A DNA stretch of 64,000 bases from positions 1,240,001 through 1,304,000 of the forward strand of contig LR990730.1 of NCBI GenBank assembly GCA_905142475.1, in the 5' to 3' direction. The DNA comes from Xanthomonas hydrangeae. GTDB taxonomy: Bacteria; Pseudomonadota; Gammaproteobacteria; Xanthomonadales; Xanthomonadaceae. Position numbers and translations under genes: made by a program. This document shows, one piece after another, positions 17,821 to 28,137 of the stretch. The notes under the pieces are model-generated. The model did not search any database. It saw nothing but the letters and a program-made list of their open reading frames with translations, and was not told where the DNA came from. The stretch's first letter is position 1; each line of letters opens with the position of its first letter.

Positions 17821-20619
17821 ATGATCGGGTTGGTAGTGCTGTTTGTGCTTGCGTTGCCGGTGGGTTTGGTGATCGCGCTGGTGTGGATCGCCGGGCTAAG
17901 GCGGCGCGTGGATTCGCTGGAGCAGCGGCTTGCGCAGTGGCAGGCCAGCGGGGCAGGAGCGGGGGCTGCGGATGCGGCGGCGGTGCAGACGCCAACGCCT
18001 TTCAGGGCGTGGGAGCCGCAGCAAGACGCATCCGGCGTCGGTGTGTCTGCATTTGGCGAGCCCGACTCGCCTCGCGCAGCAGACCTGCAAGCTGCGCCAG
18101 CGCCTGTCGTGTCGATGCCGGCGACGATGCCGCCATCATTGCCCGCCGATGCTTTCGCTTCTTCTGCAGCACTTAGCGCTGGCGATGCGCCGACTTCGTC
18201 CACTGCGCCTGCGCAGCCACAGCCACAGCCACAGCCACAGCCACAGCCACAGCCACAGCAGCAATACATCCCGTCCGAACCCGGCCCGATCGCGCGCGCA
18301 GCCAGCGCAGTGAAGCGCTGGTTCACCGAAGGCAATGTGCCGGTCAAGGTCGGCATGCTGGTGTTGTTGGCCGGTGTGGCGTCGTTGTTGAAGTACGCCA
18401 GCGACCAGGGCTGGATGCGCATGCCGGTCGAGCTGCGGCTGGCCGGTATCAGTGTGCTGGCGCTCGCCGGCCTGGTGTTCGGCTGGAAGCAACGACTGCA
18501 GCGGCCGGGCTTTGCGTTGGCATTGCAGGGCGGCGCCATCGGCGGGTTGTTGTTGACCGTGTTTGCGGCCTTCAAGTTGTATGGATTGCTCGGCGCCGGC
18601 CTGGCGATGGGTATCAGCGTGGTGCTGATTGCCGGCATGTGTGTGCTGGCGGTGGTGCAGGATTCGCGCACGCTCGCGGTACTCGGTGTGTTGGCCGGCT
18701 TCCTCGCGCCGATCTGGCTATCCACCGGCAGCGGCAATCATGTTGCGCTGTTCTCGTATTACGCCGTGCTCAACGCCGGCATCGTGGCGATCGCCTGGAC
18801 GCGTCCGTGGCGGGTGCTGAACCTGCTCGGATTCGCCTTTACCTTCGGCATCGGCACGCTGTGGGGCGCGCTGCAATACAGCCCGGCAAAATTCGCCAGT
18901 ACCGAGCCGTTCCTGCTGCTGTTCTTCGCCATGTATGTGGCGATTCCGGTGCTGCATGCGCGTCGCGGCGATGGCAGTGCAGGCAAGGTCATCGACGGCA
19001 GCCTGTTGTTCGGCACGCCACTGGTTGCGTTCGCGTTGCAGGCGCGTCTGCTGGAAGGCGATCGGTTGCCGCTGGCGTTGTGCGCGCTGGCGGTGGCGGT
19101 GCTGTATGCAGGTCTGGCGCGCTGGCTGCTGCGCCGCGCCTCCACGCGCTTGCTGGGCCAAGCGCACGCGATGCTGGCGGTGGGCTTTGCAACGCTGGCG
19201 GTGCCGTTGGCGTTGTCGGCGCGTGCCACCGCCAGCGTGTTTGCGCTCGAAGGTGTGGGCTTGTTGTGGCTGGGCTTGCGGCAGCAGCGACGCATCTCGC
19301 AGTTCAGCGGTGTGGCGCTGCAGTTGTTTGCGGCTGTCGGTGTCGCCTTCGGCGTGGATGCGTGGCGTTACGACATGGTGGCCATTGCCAATGCCACCTG
19401 CATGAGCGCCTTGCTGCTTGCGCTTGCCGGCTGGGCCAGTGCGTGGTTCCTGCGCGATGCAGGGCAGCCACGGCGTGCACTGGGTGCGTATCTGTGGGGG
19501 CTGGGCTGGTGGGCGTTCTGCGGTGTGCACGAGATCTTCAGTTTTGCTGGCGATCTGCGCAGCGAACCGGATCTGCTGCTGGGCTTTACCGTGCTTACGC
19601 TGTGGATGGCGGCCGAAGTGCATCGTCGTCGCCCCGCAACGGCGTTGGTGTGGACGGTGATGTCCGGGCTGGCGCTGGCCGTGCCGCTGGCGCTGTGGCA
19701 GAGCCATGCGCATACCCAGCCGTTCGCACATTGGGGCGCGTTGGCGTGGTTGGCGTTTGCGTTGGCCGGTGCGCGTGCACTGTGGTGCTTGCGCATGCAG
19801 CACGGTGCCGGCGCTGTGGCCGCGCAGTTCATCTGGTGGTTGCTGTGGCCGTTGGTGGTGTCGTTGGGCGCAGCCTGGTTGGCCGATGCCTTCGTGCTCG
19901 CCAATGGTTGGCGTTGCGCATTGCTCGCCGCGCCCTGGCTTGCCGTGGCGGCCGTGGGTCTGCTGCGCTGGCCGTGGCTGGCGTGGCCGCAGGGCGCAAG
20001 CTTCGATCCTGCGCGCAATGCCTTGCTGAGCTGTGTGTTTGCAGTGCTGGGCATCGGTTGGTTGATCGTGTTGCTGGATCCGGTGAGCGCCGCGCCATTG
20101 CCTTGGCTGCCCGTGCTCAACCCGGCCGAGCTGGCGCAACTGGCCGTGCTGGCCTTGCTGGCGCGTTGGGCATGGTCTGCGCAAGCGCCGCTAGCCTTGC
20201 AACGTTGGCGGGTGACTGCGCTGGGCGTGCTGGGCTGGGTGTCGATCACCGGCAGCACCTTGCACAGCGTGCATCACTGGGGCCGCGTGGCGTGGGATGC
20301 GTCCTTGATCAACGCCACCTTGTCGCAGACCAGCCTGACCATCGTGTGGAGCGTGCTGGGCGTGCTGGGCTGGGTGGTCGGCTCGCGTCGCGGTCAACGC
20401 GGCTTGTGGCTGGGTGGGGCGTTGCTGATGGGTCTGGTATTGGCCAAGCTGGTCCTGGTGGATCGCCAGCATCTGGGCAATCTGCTCGGCATCGGCTCGT
20501 TCATGGCCTATGGCCTGTTGTGCACCGTGGTGGGCTATCTGGCACCGGCGCCGCCGCGCCAGGCGGCCGCGGAAGAACCTGCTGTCGCAGACGATGGCGT
20601 CGAAAAGGATCAGGCATGA
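17821..20619 (+). CDS. DUF2339 multi-pass membrane protein
   Basis: 932 residues from the ATG at 17821; the frame is open further upstream but the first membrane helix (MIGLVVLFVLALPVGLVIAL) begins here. A coiled segment (RRRVDSLEQRLAQWQ) is followed by a long Ala/Pro-rich linker and a PQ repeat. Then come WFTEGNVPVKVGMLVLLAGV and FGWKQRL, typical of DUF2339, and roughly 25 hydrophobic helices up to the C-terminus. The family has no assigned reaction. The following DUF3999 gene overlaps by four bases, a pairing conserved enough that the two probably act as one envelope complex. It lies between gapA and pgk but nothing links it to glycolysis. Confidence 0.88.
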   Translation: MIGLVVLFVLALPVGLVIALVWIAGLRRRVDSLEQRLAQWQASGAGAGAADAAAVQTPTPFRAWEPQQDASGVGVSAFGEPDSPRAADLQAAPAPVVSMPATMPPSLPADAFASSAALSAGDAPTSSTAPAQPQPQPQPQPQPQPQQQYIPSEPGPIARAASAVKRWFTEGNVPVKVGMLVLLAGVASLLKYASDQGWMRMPVELRLAGISVLALAGLVFGWKQRLQRPGFALALQGGAIGGLLLTVFAAFKLYGLLGAGLAMGISVVLIAGMCVLAVVQDSRTLAVLGVLAGFLAPIWLSTGSGNHVALFSYYAVLNAGIVAIAWTRPWRVLNLLGFAFTFGIGTLWGALQYSPAKFASTEPFLLLFFAMYVAIPVLHARRGDGSAGKVIDGSLLFGTPLVAFALQARLLEGDRLPLALCALAVAVLYAGLARWLLRRASTRLLGQAHAMLAVGFATLAVPLALSARATASVFALEGVGLLWLGLRQQRRISQFSGVALQLFAAVGVAFGVDAWRYDMVAIANATCMSALLLALAGWASAWFLRDAGQPRRALGAYLWGLGWWAFCGVHEIFSFAGDLRSEPDLLLGFTVLTLWMAAEVHRRRPATALVWTVMSGLALAVPLALWQSHAHTQPFAHWGALAWLAFALAGARALWCLRMQHGAGAVAAQFIWWLLWPLVVSLGAAWLADAFVLANGWRCALLAAPWLAVAAVGLLRWPWLAWPQGASFDPARNALLSCVFAVLGIGWLIVLLDPVSAAPLPWLPVLNPAELAQLAVLALLARWAWSAQAPLALQRWRVTALGVLGWVSITGSTLHSVHHWGRVAWDASLINATLSQTSLTIVWSVLGVLGWVVGSRRGQRGLWLGGALLMGLVLAKLVLVDRQHLGNLLGIGSFMAYGLLCTVVGYLAPAPPRQAAAEEPAVADDGVEKDQA
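18217..18258 (+). repeat. Seven CCACAG hexamers encoding a Pro-Gln repeat
   Basis: Seven perfect tandem copies of CCACAG within the DUF2339 gene give (PQ)7. Because the unit is six bases, copy-number change would lengthen or shorten the linker without breaking the frame. Confidence 0.9.
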
Positions 20620-21977
20620 AAGCGAGGCAATGGGGATGGCTGCTGCTGGTGCCGCTGATAGCGCAGGCGGCCGATGTGCGCCAGGACTATCGTCAGCAAT
20701 GGCCGTTGCAGGTGGCCGGCTCGGATGTCGGCATGTATCAGCTGAGCTTGAACGATGCGCTCTATCGCAGCGCAGATGACGCAGCGCTGCGCGATGTCAC
20801 GGTGATCGATGCGCGTGGCGAAGAAGTGCCAACTGCATTACTCGCCGCGGACGCAGCGCCAGCCGTCGCGCCACGCCGGCAGCGCTTGCCGTTGTTTGCG
20901 CTACCGGCGGGTGCGGCGCCTGCCAACGGCGATCTGCAGCTGATCGCCGAGCGCGATGCCAGTGGTGCGGTGCGCCGGTTGGAAGGCCGCTTTGCGACCG
21001 GCACATCGGCAGCAGCGGGCGCCGGCGGCAGCTGGCTGATCGATGCCAGCGCATTGCGCGATCGTGCGCGCGCGCTGTGGCTGGACTGGGACGGCAACAT
21101 GCCGGTGCAGGCCCAACTGCGCGTGGAAGGCAGCGACGATCTACGCGACTGGCGCGTGCTCGCCTCCGACGCCACCGTGATGGCGTTGGACAATCGGGCG
21201 CAGCGTCTGCAGCAACGGCGCATCGCATTGGACGAGGGCGCTCGTTATCTACGCATCGTGCCGGTCTCGGGCGAGCTGCCGGCCTTGCGTGTGGTCGATG
21301 CGGAGCTGGACGGCATCGCAGCACCTGCACACTCGGAATGGCTGGAACTGCCGGGCACTGCGCAGGACGCAGCCGTGGTCTACGTCCTGCCGGGGCGCTT
21401 CCCGATCATCCAGATCGATGTCGGCGGCGGTCAGGCCGAAGCGGTCGAATGGATCGTGGAAAGCCGCGATGCCGACGATGCGCCGTGGCAGCGCCGGGCC
21501 GGGCCGTGGTTGGCCTATCGCCTGGGCAATGGCGCGGCGGCCGCCTCGCCGCCGCAAGTGCTGTCCGCCCCGGTGCGCGATCGCCAATGGCGGCTGCTCG
21601 CCGCGCAAGGGCGCAGCACCGCAGTGCCGACCCTGCGGGTGGGCTACCAGCCGGAGCGGGTGATGTTTCTCGCGCAGGGCCAGCCGCCATACGCAGTGGT
21701 TGCCGGCAGCGCGCGCGTGCAACGCGGTGAAGCGCCGCTGGCCTCGATGCTGCAGGCGCTACGTCGCGAACGCGGTGCGCAGTGGCAACCGGCCCAGGCC
21801 AGCGTCGCCGCGCAGGCACAGCCGCTGGCTGGCGATGCAGCATTGCAGCCGGCCACCACGCCGCGCGACTGGAAGCGCTGGTTGCTCTGGGGCCTGCTGG
21901 TCGGCGGCGCCTTGCTGGTCGGCGGTTTCGCAGTGAGTCTGCTGCGTAGCTCGGCGGTCAATCGCAACGCCGGATAG
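20616..21977 (+). CDS. DUF3999 periplasmic protein with a C-terminal membrane anchor
   Basis: 453 residues; the ATG at 20616 overlaps the DUF2339 stop (ATGA). It has a signal peptide (WGWLLLVPLIAQAADV), then a beta-rich body with RQDYRQQWPLQ, DVTVIDARGEEVPTALL, ARALWLDWDGNMP, ARYLRIVPVSG and FPIIQIDVGGG, as expected for DUF3999. A single C-terminal helix (LLWGLLVGGALLVGGFAVSLL) anchors it in the inner membrane. The discoidin-like strand pattern suggests binding of an envelope component, but no function is known. It forms an operon with the DUF2339 gene. Confidence 0.87.
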   Translation: MKARQWGWLLLVPLIAQAADVRQDYRQQWPLQVAGSDVGMYQLSLNDALYRSADDAALRDVTVIDARGEEVPTALLAADAAPAVAPRRQRLPLFALPAGAAPANGDLQLIAERDASGAVRRLEGRFATGTSAAAGAGGSWLIDASALRDRARALWLDWDGNMPVQAQLRVEGSDDLRDWRVLASDATVMALDNRAQRLQQRRIALDEGARYLRIVPVSGELPALRVVDAELDGIAAPAHSEWLELPGTAQDAAVVYVLPGRFPIIQIDVGGGQAEAVEWIVESRDADDAPWQRRAGPWLAYRLGNGAAAASPPQVLSAPVRDRQWRLLAAQGRSTAVPTLRVGYQPERVMFLAQGQPPYAVVAGSARVQRGEAPLASMLQALRRERGAQWQPAQASVAAQAQPLAGDAALQPATTPRDWKRWLLWGLLVGGALLVGGFAVSLLRSSAVNRNAG

Positions 21978-22285
21978 CGACGTGCGCCGCACGGCGGTTT
22001 GCCGCTGCGGCGCGAAGGTCCGACAATGGGCGTCCCCCGTCGCCAAGGCAGCCGCATTGCCCGTCGTCTTCGACCGACCATCTCCCGCGTCGCCAGCCCC
22101 GTTGGCAGCGACATGCGTGACAGGCAACGCGCAATCCCCGCGATCCGTATGCGCGCGCAACGACAGTCCAGCGGCTGCTTCAACGCGTCTGCAAATGCAT
22201 GACATCCAGCGCCCCTGCGGCCTGCTTCCGCACGACCAATCTCCAATCCCCACTCCCGAATCCCCAGACTTAGCGAGCTGACCCC
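21978..22285. other. 308-bp gap upstream of pgk
   Basis: No gene is supported. The right end carries a partial copy of the GGGAATCGGG-type repeat (22234-22267). I see no clear promoter boxes for pgk. Confidence 0.4.
22234..22267 (+). repeat. Solo arm of the dispersed ATTCCCGATTCCC-type repeat before pgk
   Basis: The run contains CCAATCCCCACTCCCGAATC, close to the right arms of the elements at 41816-41922 and 44866-44971. No matching left arm is seen, so it looks like a degraded or half copy. It ends 18 bp before the pgk ATG. Confidence 0.55.
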
Positions 22286-23461
22286 ATGTCCATCGTCCGC
22301 ATGACCGACCTCGATCTCTCCGGCAAGCGCGTGCTGATCCGCCAGGATCTCAACGTGCCGATCGACAACGGCCAGATCACCTCCGAGCAGCGCATCACCG
22401 CCTCGGTGCCCACCATCAAGCTGGCGCTGGAAAAGGGCGCTGCAGTGATGGTGACTTCGCACCTGGGCCGCCCCAAGGAAGGCAGCTGGACCGAAGAAGA
22501 TTCGCTGGCACCGGTGGCCGCGCGCTTGAGCGCGCTGCTGGGCGTGGACGTGCCGCTGGTGCGTGACTGGATCGACGGGGTCGAGGTGGCGCCGGGCCAA
22601 GTGGTGCTGCTGGAAAACTGCCGCATGAATGTCGGCGAGGGCAAGGACGACGAGACTCTGTCGCGCAAGTACGCCGCGCTGTGCGACGTGTTCGTCATGG
22701 ACGCCTTCGGCACCGCCCATCGCGCGCAGGCCTCCACGCATGGGGTGATCCGTTTTGCCCCGGTGGCTGCAGGCGGCCCGCTGTTGATGGCCGAGCTCGA
22801 TGCACTGGCCAAGGCACTGGACAACCCGGCCAAGCCGCTGCTGGCGATCGTGGCCGGCAGCAAGGTCTCCACCAAGCTGGAGTTGCTGTCCAACCTGGTC
22901 AACAAGGTCGACCAGCTGATCGTCGGTGGCGGCATCGCCAACACCTTCATCGCCGCAGCCGGGCACGACGTGGGCAAGTCCTTGAGCGAGCCGGACCTGA
23001 TCCCCACCGCCAACCAGATCGTGGCCGATGCGAAGCTGCGCGGCGCGGAGATTCCGTTGCCCACCGATGTGGTGGTCGCCAAGCAGTTCCTGCCCGATGC
23101 GCAGGCCACCGTGAAGTCGCTCGATGCCGTGGAGGCCGACGATCTGATTCTGGATATCGGTCCGCAGACCGCCAAGCGCTACGCCGAGCTGATCGCCAGC
23201 GCCGGCACCGTGGTGTGGAACGGGCCGGTTGGCGTGTTCGAATTCGAGCCCTTCAGCCATGGCACCGAAACCCTGGCGCGTGCGATCGCCAGCTCCAGGG
23301 CATTCTCGATTGCCGGCGGTGGCGACACCCTGGCTGCCGTGGACAAGTACGACATCGCCAAGGACGTCACCTACATCTCCACCGGCGGTGGTGCGTTCCT
23401 GGAATTCCTGGAAGGCAAGACCCTGCCGGCGGTGGCCGCACTCGAGGCGCGCGGCAAGTGA
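22286..23461 (+). CDS. pgk: Phosphoglycerate kinase
   Basis: 391 residues from the ATG at 22286; an ATG five codons later (MTDLDLSG) is a reasonable alternative. Family motifs: [84 protein letters not shown] and the phosphate loop [13 protein letters not shown]. It converts 1,3-bisphosphoglycerate and ADP to 3-phosphoglycerate and ATP in the cytoplasm. Its stop overlaps the start of the following HAD phosphatase gene (GTGA), so the two are translationally coupled. Confidence 0.98.
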   Translation: MSIVRMTDLDLSGKRVLIRQDLNVPIDNGQITSEQRITASVPTIKLALEKGAAVMVTSHLGRPKEGSWTEEDSLAPVAARLSALLGVDVPLVRDWIDGVEVAPGQVVLLENCRMNVGEGKDDETLSRKYAALCDVFVMDAFGTAHRAQASTHGVIRFAPVAAGGPLLMAELDALAKALDNPAKPLLAIVAGSKVSTKLELLSNLVNKVDQLIVGGGIANTFIAAAGHDVGKSLSEPDLIPTANQIVADAKLRGAEIPLPTDVVVAKQFLPDAQATVKSLDAVEADDLILDIGPQTAKRYAELIASAGTVVWNGPVGVFEFEPFSHGTETLARAIASSRAFSIAGGGDTLAAVDKYDIAKDVTYISTGGGAFLEFLEGKTLPAVAALEARGK

Positions 23462-24111
23462 GCGCAGCCACGCTGTTCTTCGATCTGGATGGCACCCTGG
23501 TCGATTCGGAGCCGGGCATCGTCGCCAGCATCGTGCATGCCTTCGACGAGGTGGGCCAGCCGCGTCCATCGCCGCAGACCCTGCGCGCCTGGATCGGCCC
23601 GCCGCTGCGCGACAGTTTCACCGAGTGCTTTCCGGATGACCCTGAGCTGGTGCAGCGCACCTTGGCCGCCTACCGCGCGCGTTACGACGCGGTGGGCTGG
23701 ACCGAACTGAGCGTGTTCGACGGTATCGGTGAGGTCGTCATCGAGCTGCAGCGCGCCGGCCATCGCCTGGCGGTCGTGACCTCGAAGAACGAGCGCTACG
23801 CGCGCCGTATCGTCGAGCATCTGCCCTTCGGTGCATGCTTCGAGAACGTGATCGGCGCCAGCGAAGACGGCGAACGTCGCTTCAAGCCGGACCTGATCGC
23901 CGAAGCATTGCGCCGTTTGCAGATCGAAAAAACCGGCTGCGTGATGATCGGCGACCGCCGCATGGATATCGATGGCGCCACTCACCACGGCATCCACAGC
24001 ATCGGTGTGTTGTGGGGCTTCGGCGACGAAGCCGAACTGCGCGCCGCCGGTGCCGGTGCAATCGCACACAACCCGGCCGAGTTGCGTGCATTGATCGACG
24101 CAAATCGTTGA
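23458..24111 (+). CDS. HAD-superfamily phosphatase, phosphoglycolate phosphatase-like
   Basis: 217 residues from a GTG at 23458 that overlaps the pgk stop (GTGA). HAD motifs: [12 protein letters not shown] (nucleophile Asp), VVTSKN (motif II Ser), the FKPDLI lysine and [11 protein letters not shown] (motif III), with a helical C1 cap between residues 17 and 80. It resembles Gph/PGP-type enzymes acting on 2-phosphoglycolate or similar small phospho-acids. Coupling to pgk and position before pyk suggest removal of toxic side products of glycolysis (4-phosphoerythronate, 2-phospholactate) as known for mammalian PGP; this is inference. Confidence 0.87.
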   Translation: MSAATLFFDLDGTLVDSEPGIVASIVHAFDEVGQPRPSPQTLRAWIGPPLRDSFTECFPDDPELVQRTLAAYRARYDAVGWTELSVFDGIGEVVIELQRAGHRLAVVTSKNERYARRIVEHLPFGACFENVIGASEDGERRFKPDLIAEALRRLQIEKTGCVMIGDRRMDIDGATHHGIHSIGVLWGFGDEAELRAAGAGAIAHNPAELRALIDANR

Positions 24112-24318
24112 CGCTTGAAAAGTCTGTTCTTCACCGCCGCCGCGTTAGGGTGGCAGCCCACAGTTTCAGCCCGCAGCGCGTCAGCGTGGGCGGAAAGCGT
24201 ACGTACTGTCCCGCACTGTCTTCAGGACATGCCGGAATGCAAGGGTGGCTATGCCGCAATGCCATCCTTGGTACGTGACGCGTGTGTTAAGTTTCGCGGC
24301 TTTTACAGGGAGGCCATC

Positions 24319-25785
<1,467 letters not shown>

Positions 25786-25809
25786 TCACGCCTGTTTTGT
25801 GATGGCATG

Positions 25810-25883
25810 GCGCGCGTGCGAAACGCGCGCTGTGTGGTGATCGCGAGGACAAACACAACGGCGGCCTGTGGGTCGCCGTTGTG
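25810..25883 (+). terminator. Two hairpins downstream of pyk
   Basis: GCGCGCGT-GCGAA-ACGCGCGC (25810-25830) and CACAACGGCG-N10-CGCCGTTGTG (25854-25883) are perfect stems in the 350-bp gap between pyk and fba. Neither has a U-run, so Rho-independent termination is uncertain. The rest of the gap to 26040 shows no gene. Confidence 0.5.
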
Positions 25884-26041
25884 CTGTGTGGCATGTCCGG
25901 GTGAGGTTTGTTGCGGAACGTTTGCGCACGCAAGATGCCAGACAAGACCAGTGCGCGCCTCCGCCCGATGCGCGGCCACCGGCATCGTCGGCATGCCTGC
26001 ACATCACGATGCGCGCCGCGCCACACATCCTGTCATGCAGG

Positions 26042-26055
26042 ACATGTGTAATCGG
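26042..26055 (+). promoter_or_regulatory. BlaI-operator-like motif ACATGTGTAATCGG upstream of fba
   Basis: This 14-mer is identical to the one at 6952-6965 in the BlaI-like operator region. Its palindrome is imperfect (GACA-TG-TGTA). It lies 81 bp before the fba start. Confidence 0.35.
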
Positions 26056-26057
26056 TT

Positions 26058-26102
26058 GCAGACATTCCGTGAAGGAATGTCTGCGACTTTCGTCGCTATA
26101 CT
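26058..26102 (+). promoter_or_regulatory. fba promoter region with an 11-bp perfect inverted repeat
   Basis: GCAGACATTCC (26058-26068) and GGAATGTCTGC (26074-26084) flank GTGAA. A -10-like TATACT is at 26097-26102, so the repeat overlaps the -35 region and would suit a repressor or activator site. The transcript would start near 26109, with AGGA before the ATG at 26136. Confidence 0.6.
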
Positions 26103-26135
26103 TTCGTTCTCCCCCGCAGCTGCCACAGGAACTAC

Positions 26136-27140
26136 ATGAGCATCGAACAGCTTGCCGAAACCGCCCAGGCCATGGTCGCCCCGGGCAAGGGCATCATCGC
26201 CATCGACGAATCGACCAGCACGATCGCCAAGCGTTTTGCCAGCGTCGGCATCGAGAACATCGAAGAAAACCGTCGCGCCTATCGCGAACTGCTGCTGACC
26301 ACGCCCAAGCTGAGCGACTACATCTCCGGCGCCATCCTGTTCGACGAGACCATCCGTCAGAAGACCAAGGACGGCGTGCCGTTCGCCGAGTACATGACCG
26401 CCCACGGCATCATTCCGGGCATCAAGGTCGACAAGGGCGCGCAGCCGCTGGCCGGCATGCCGGGCGAGCTGGTCACCGAAGGTCTGGACGGTCTGCGTGC
26501 ACGGCTTGAGGAGTACTACACGCTGGGGGCGCGTTTCGCCAAGTGGCGTGCGGTCATCAACATCGGCGAAGACATTCCGTCCGGCACCTGCATCGAGGCC
26601 AATTCGCATGCGCTGGCGCGTTACGCCGCGCTGTGCCAGGAGCAGGGCCTGGTGCCGATGGTCGAGCCGGAAGTGATCATGGACGGCAGCCACGATATCG
26701 AGACCTGCTACGAAGTCACCGAAGCCACGCTGCGTTCGCTGTTCGGCGCGCTGTACGAGCAGAATGTCGTGCTCGAGGGCACCATCCTGAAGGCCTCGAT
26801 GGTCATCTCCGGCAAGGGCTGCGAAGAGCAGGCCGGCATCGAAGAAGTGGCCGAGTCCACCGTGATGTGCCTGAAGTCGACCGTGCCGGCGATCCTGCCG
26901 GGCATCGTGTTCCTGTCCGGCGGCCAGACCGACGAGCAGTCCACCGCGCACCTCAACGAGATGCACCAGCTCGGCAATCTGCCGTGGCCGCTGAGCTTCT
27001 CCTACGGCCGCGCGATGCAGCAGGCCGCACTGAAGTTGTGGGCCAAGGACATGACCGGCAACTTCGCCAAGGCGCAGCAGATCATCTATGAGCGCGCCAA
27101 GGAAAACGGTCTGGCCGCGCTGGGCAAGTGGAAGGGTTGA
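26136..27140 (+). CDS. fba: Fructose-bisphosphate aldolase, class I (Schiff-base type)
   Basis: 334 residues. It is the classical class I enzyme, not the zinc-dependent class II form usual in bacteria: GKGIIAIDESTSTIAKRF, LFDETIRQKTKDG, FAKWRAVINIGE, VPMVEPEVIMDGSHDIE and the Schiff-base region VLEGTILKASMVI, with Lys219 as the likely Schiff-base residue. SFSYGRAMQQAALKLWAKD lies near the C-terminus. It cleaves fructose 1,6-bisphosphate into two trioses and also serves gluconeogenesis. It closes the glycolytic cluster and has its own promoter region and terminator. Confidence 0.97.
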   Translation: MSIEQLAETAQAMVAPGKGIIAIDESTSTIAKRFASVGIENIEENRRAYRELLLTTPKLSDYISGAILFDETIRQKTKDGVPFAEYMTAHGIIPGIKVDKGAQPLAGMPGELVTEGLDGLRARLEEYYTLGARFAKWRAVINIGEDIPSGTCIEANSHALARYAALCQEQGLVPMVEPEVIMDGSHDIETCYEVTEATLRSLFGALYEQNVVLEGTILKASMVISGKGCEEQAGIEEVAESTVMCLKSTVPAILPGIVFLSGGQTDEQSTAHLNEMHQLGNLPWPLSFSYGRAMQQAALKLWAKDMTGNFAKAQQIIYERAKENGLAALGKWKG

Positions 27141-27181
27141 TCGGTTGATGACGGCTGCAAGACCGTCGCATCGATAAGACG

Positions 27182-27213
27182 AAAAAACGCCGGCAGCAAT
27201 GCCGGCGTTTTTG
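27182..27213 (+). terminator. Rho-independent terminator of fba
   Basis: AAAAACGCCGGC-AGCAAT-GCCGGCGTTTTT then GTTTG. The A-rich 5' side means it could also work on the minus strand. Confidence 0.95.
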
Positions 27214-27344
27214 TTTGCCCCGATCAAGAGCGACAGCGCTGACCGGGCGCGATTCCGGGCCCCACCTTCATACGGCACTGAAGTCGTTGAAAGACTGTCG
27301 GCGGCAGTGATGGCACTGCACGTCAGTCGCCTTGCCAAAACGCA

Positions 27345-27366
27345 ACGAGCGCCTCGCGGCGCTCGT
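27345..27366 (-). terminator. Terminator candidate of the macrodomain gene
   Basis: ACGAGCGCC-TCGC-GGCGCTCGT forms a perfect 9-bp stem 24 bp past the minus-strand stop. On that strand it is followed by TGCGTTTTGG, a weak U-run. Confidence 0.65.
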
Positions 27367-27389
27367 CACTTCAACCTTTGCATCGCGTC

Positions 27390-27929
27390 TCAGGCGGCCG
27401 CAGTTTCCTGGGCGGCCAATGCCTGCTGGTACGCCTTGAAGGTCGCCTCGTTATAAGCCACCAGCACGATGTGCTTGGGCACCTTGTGCGAGCGCTGCCA
27501 ATCGCGCGTTTCGGTCACGGCGATGCGCGCGGCCTGATACAACGGGTATCCATAGATGCCGCAACTGATCGCCGGAAAGGCGATCGAATGCAGCATCATC
27601 TGCTCGGCAAGTTTCAGCGACTGCCAGTAGCAATTGGCGAGTTGTTCCGGCTCGTTGTGCTTGCCGTCGCGCCAGACCGGGCCGACGGTGTGGAACACAT
27701 GGCGTGCCTTCAGATCGAAGCCGTCGGTGATGCGGATTTCGCCGGTCGGGCAGCGCACGCCCGGGCGCACTTGCGGTAACGCTTCGCAGGCTTCCAGCAA
27801 ACGCGGGCCGGCGGCACGATGGATGGCCCCATCGACGCCGCTACCGCCCAACAACGATTCGTTGGCGGCGTTGACGATGACGTCAACGTCGAGTTCGGTG
27901 ATGTCGCCTTGCCAGACTTCGATCTTCAT
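27390..27929 (-). CDS. Macrodomain protein, O-acetyl-ADP-ribose deacetylase-like
   Basis: 179 residues from the ATG at 27929. A single macrodomain of MacroD type: [20 protein letters not shown] with the Asn and Gly-rich loop, [35 protein letters not shown] and the second ligand loop [15 protein letters not shown]. Such enzymes remove acetyl or ADP-ribose groups from O-acetyl-ADP-ribose and from ADP-ribosylated proteins. A short Ala-rich tail follows. It stands alone between two terminators or gaps, so nothing from its neighbours narrows the role. Confidence 0.93.
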   Translation of the reverse strand: MKIEVWQGDITELDVDVIVNAANESLLGGSGVDGAIHRAAGPRLLEACEALPQVRPGVRCPTGEIRITDGFDLKARHVFHTVGPVWRDGKHNEPEQLANCYWQSLKLAEQMMLHSIAFPAISCGIYGYPLYQAARIAVTETRDWQRSHKVPKHIVLVAYNEATFKAYQQALAAQETAAA

Positions 27930-28137
27930 AGCGCGATAGTTAAGGGATTTGCATGAGGAACGCGTGATGGGACGCGCGTTGCGGAATGGGCACGCTATCG
28001 CCCATTCATCTCATCTGCTGCGACCACCCGGCGCGTGTACGTCGATGCCGCGTGTCGATCGCATGCTGCGGCTGTGCGAAGGTGTCGTTGCGATCGATCG
28101 GATCAATCGCAACGCAGATATCACCGGCGATCGAGAA

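Noticed and set aside
18217-18258. CCACAG repeat as a phase-variation switch
   Set aside because: The unit is six bases and in frame, so slippage changes only the linker length and cannot turn the gene off.
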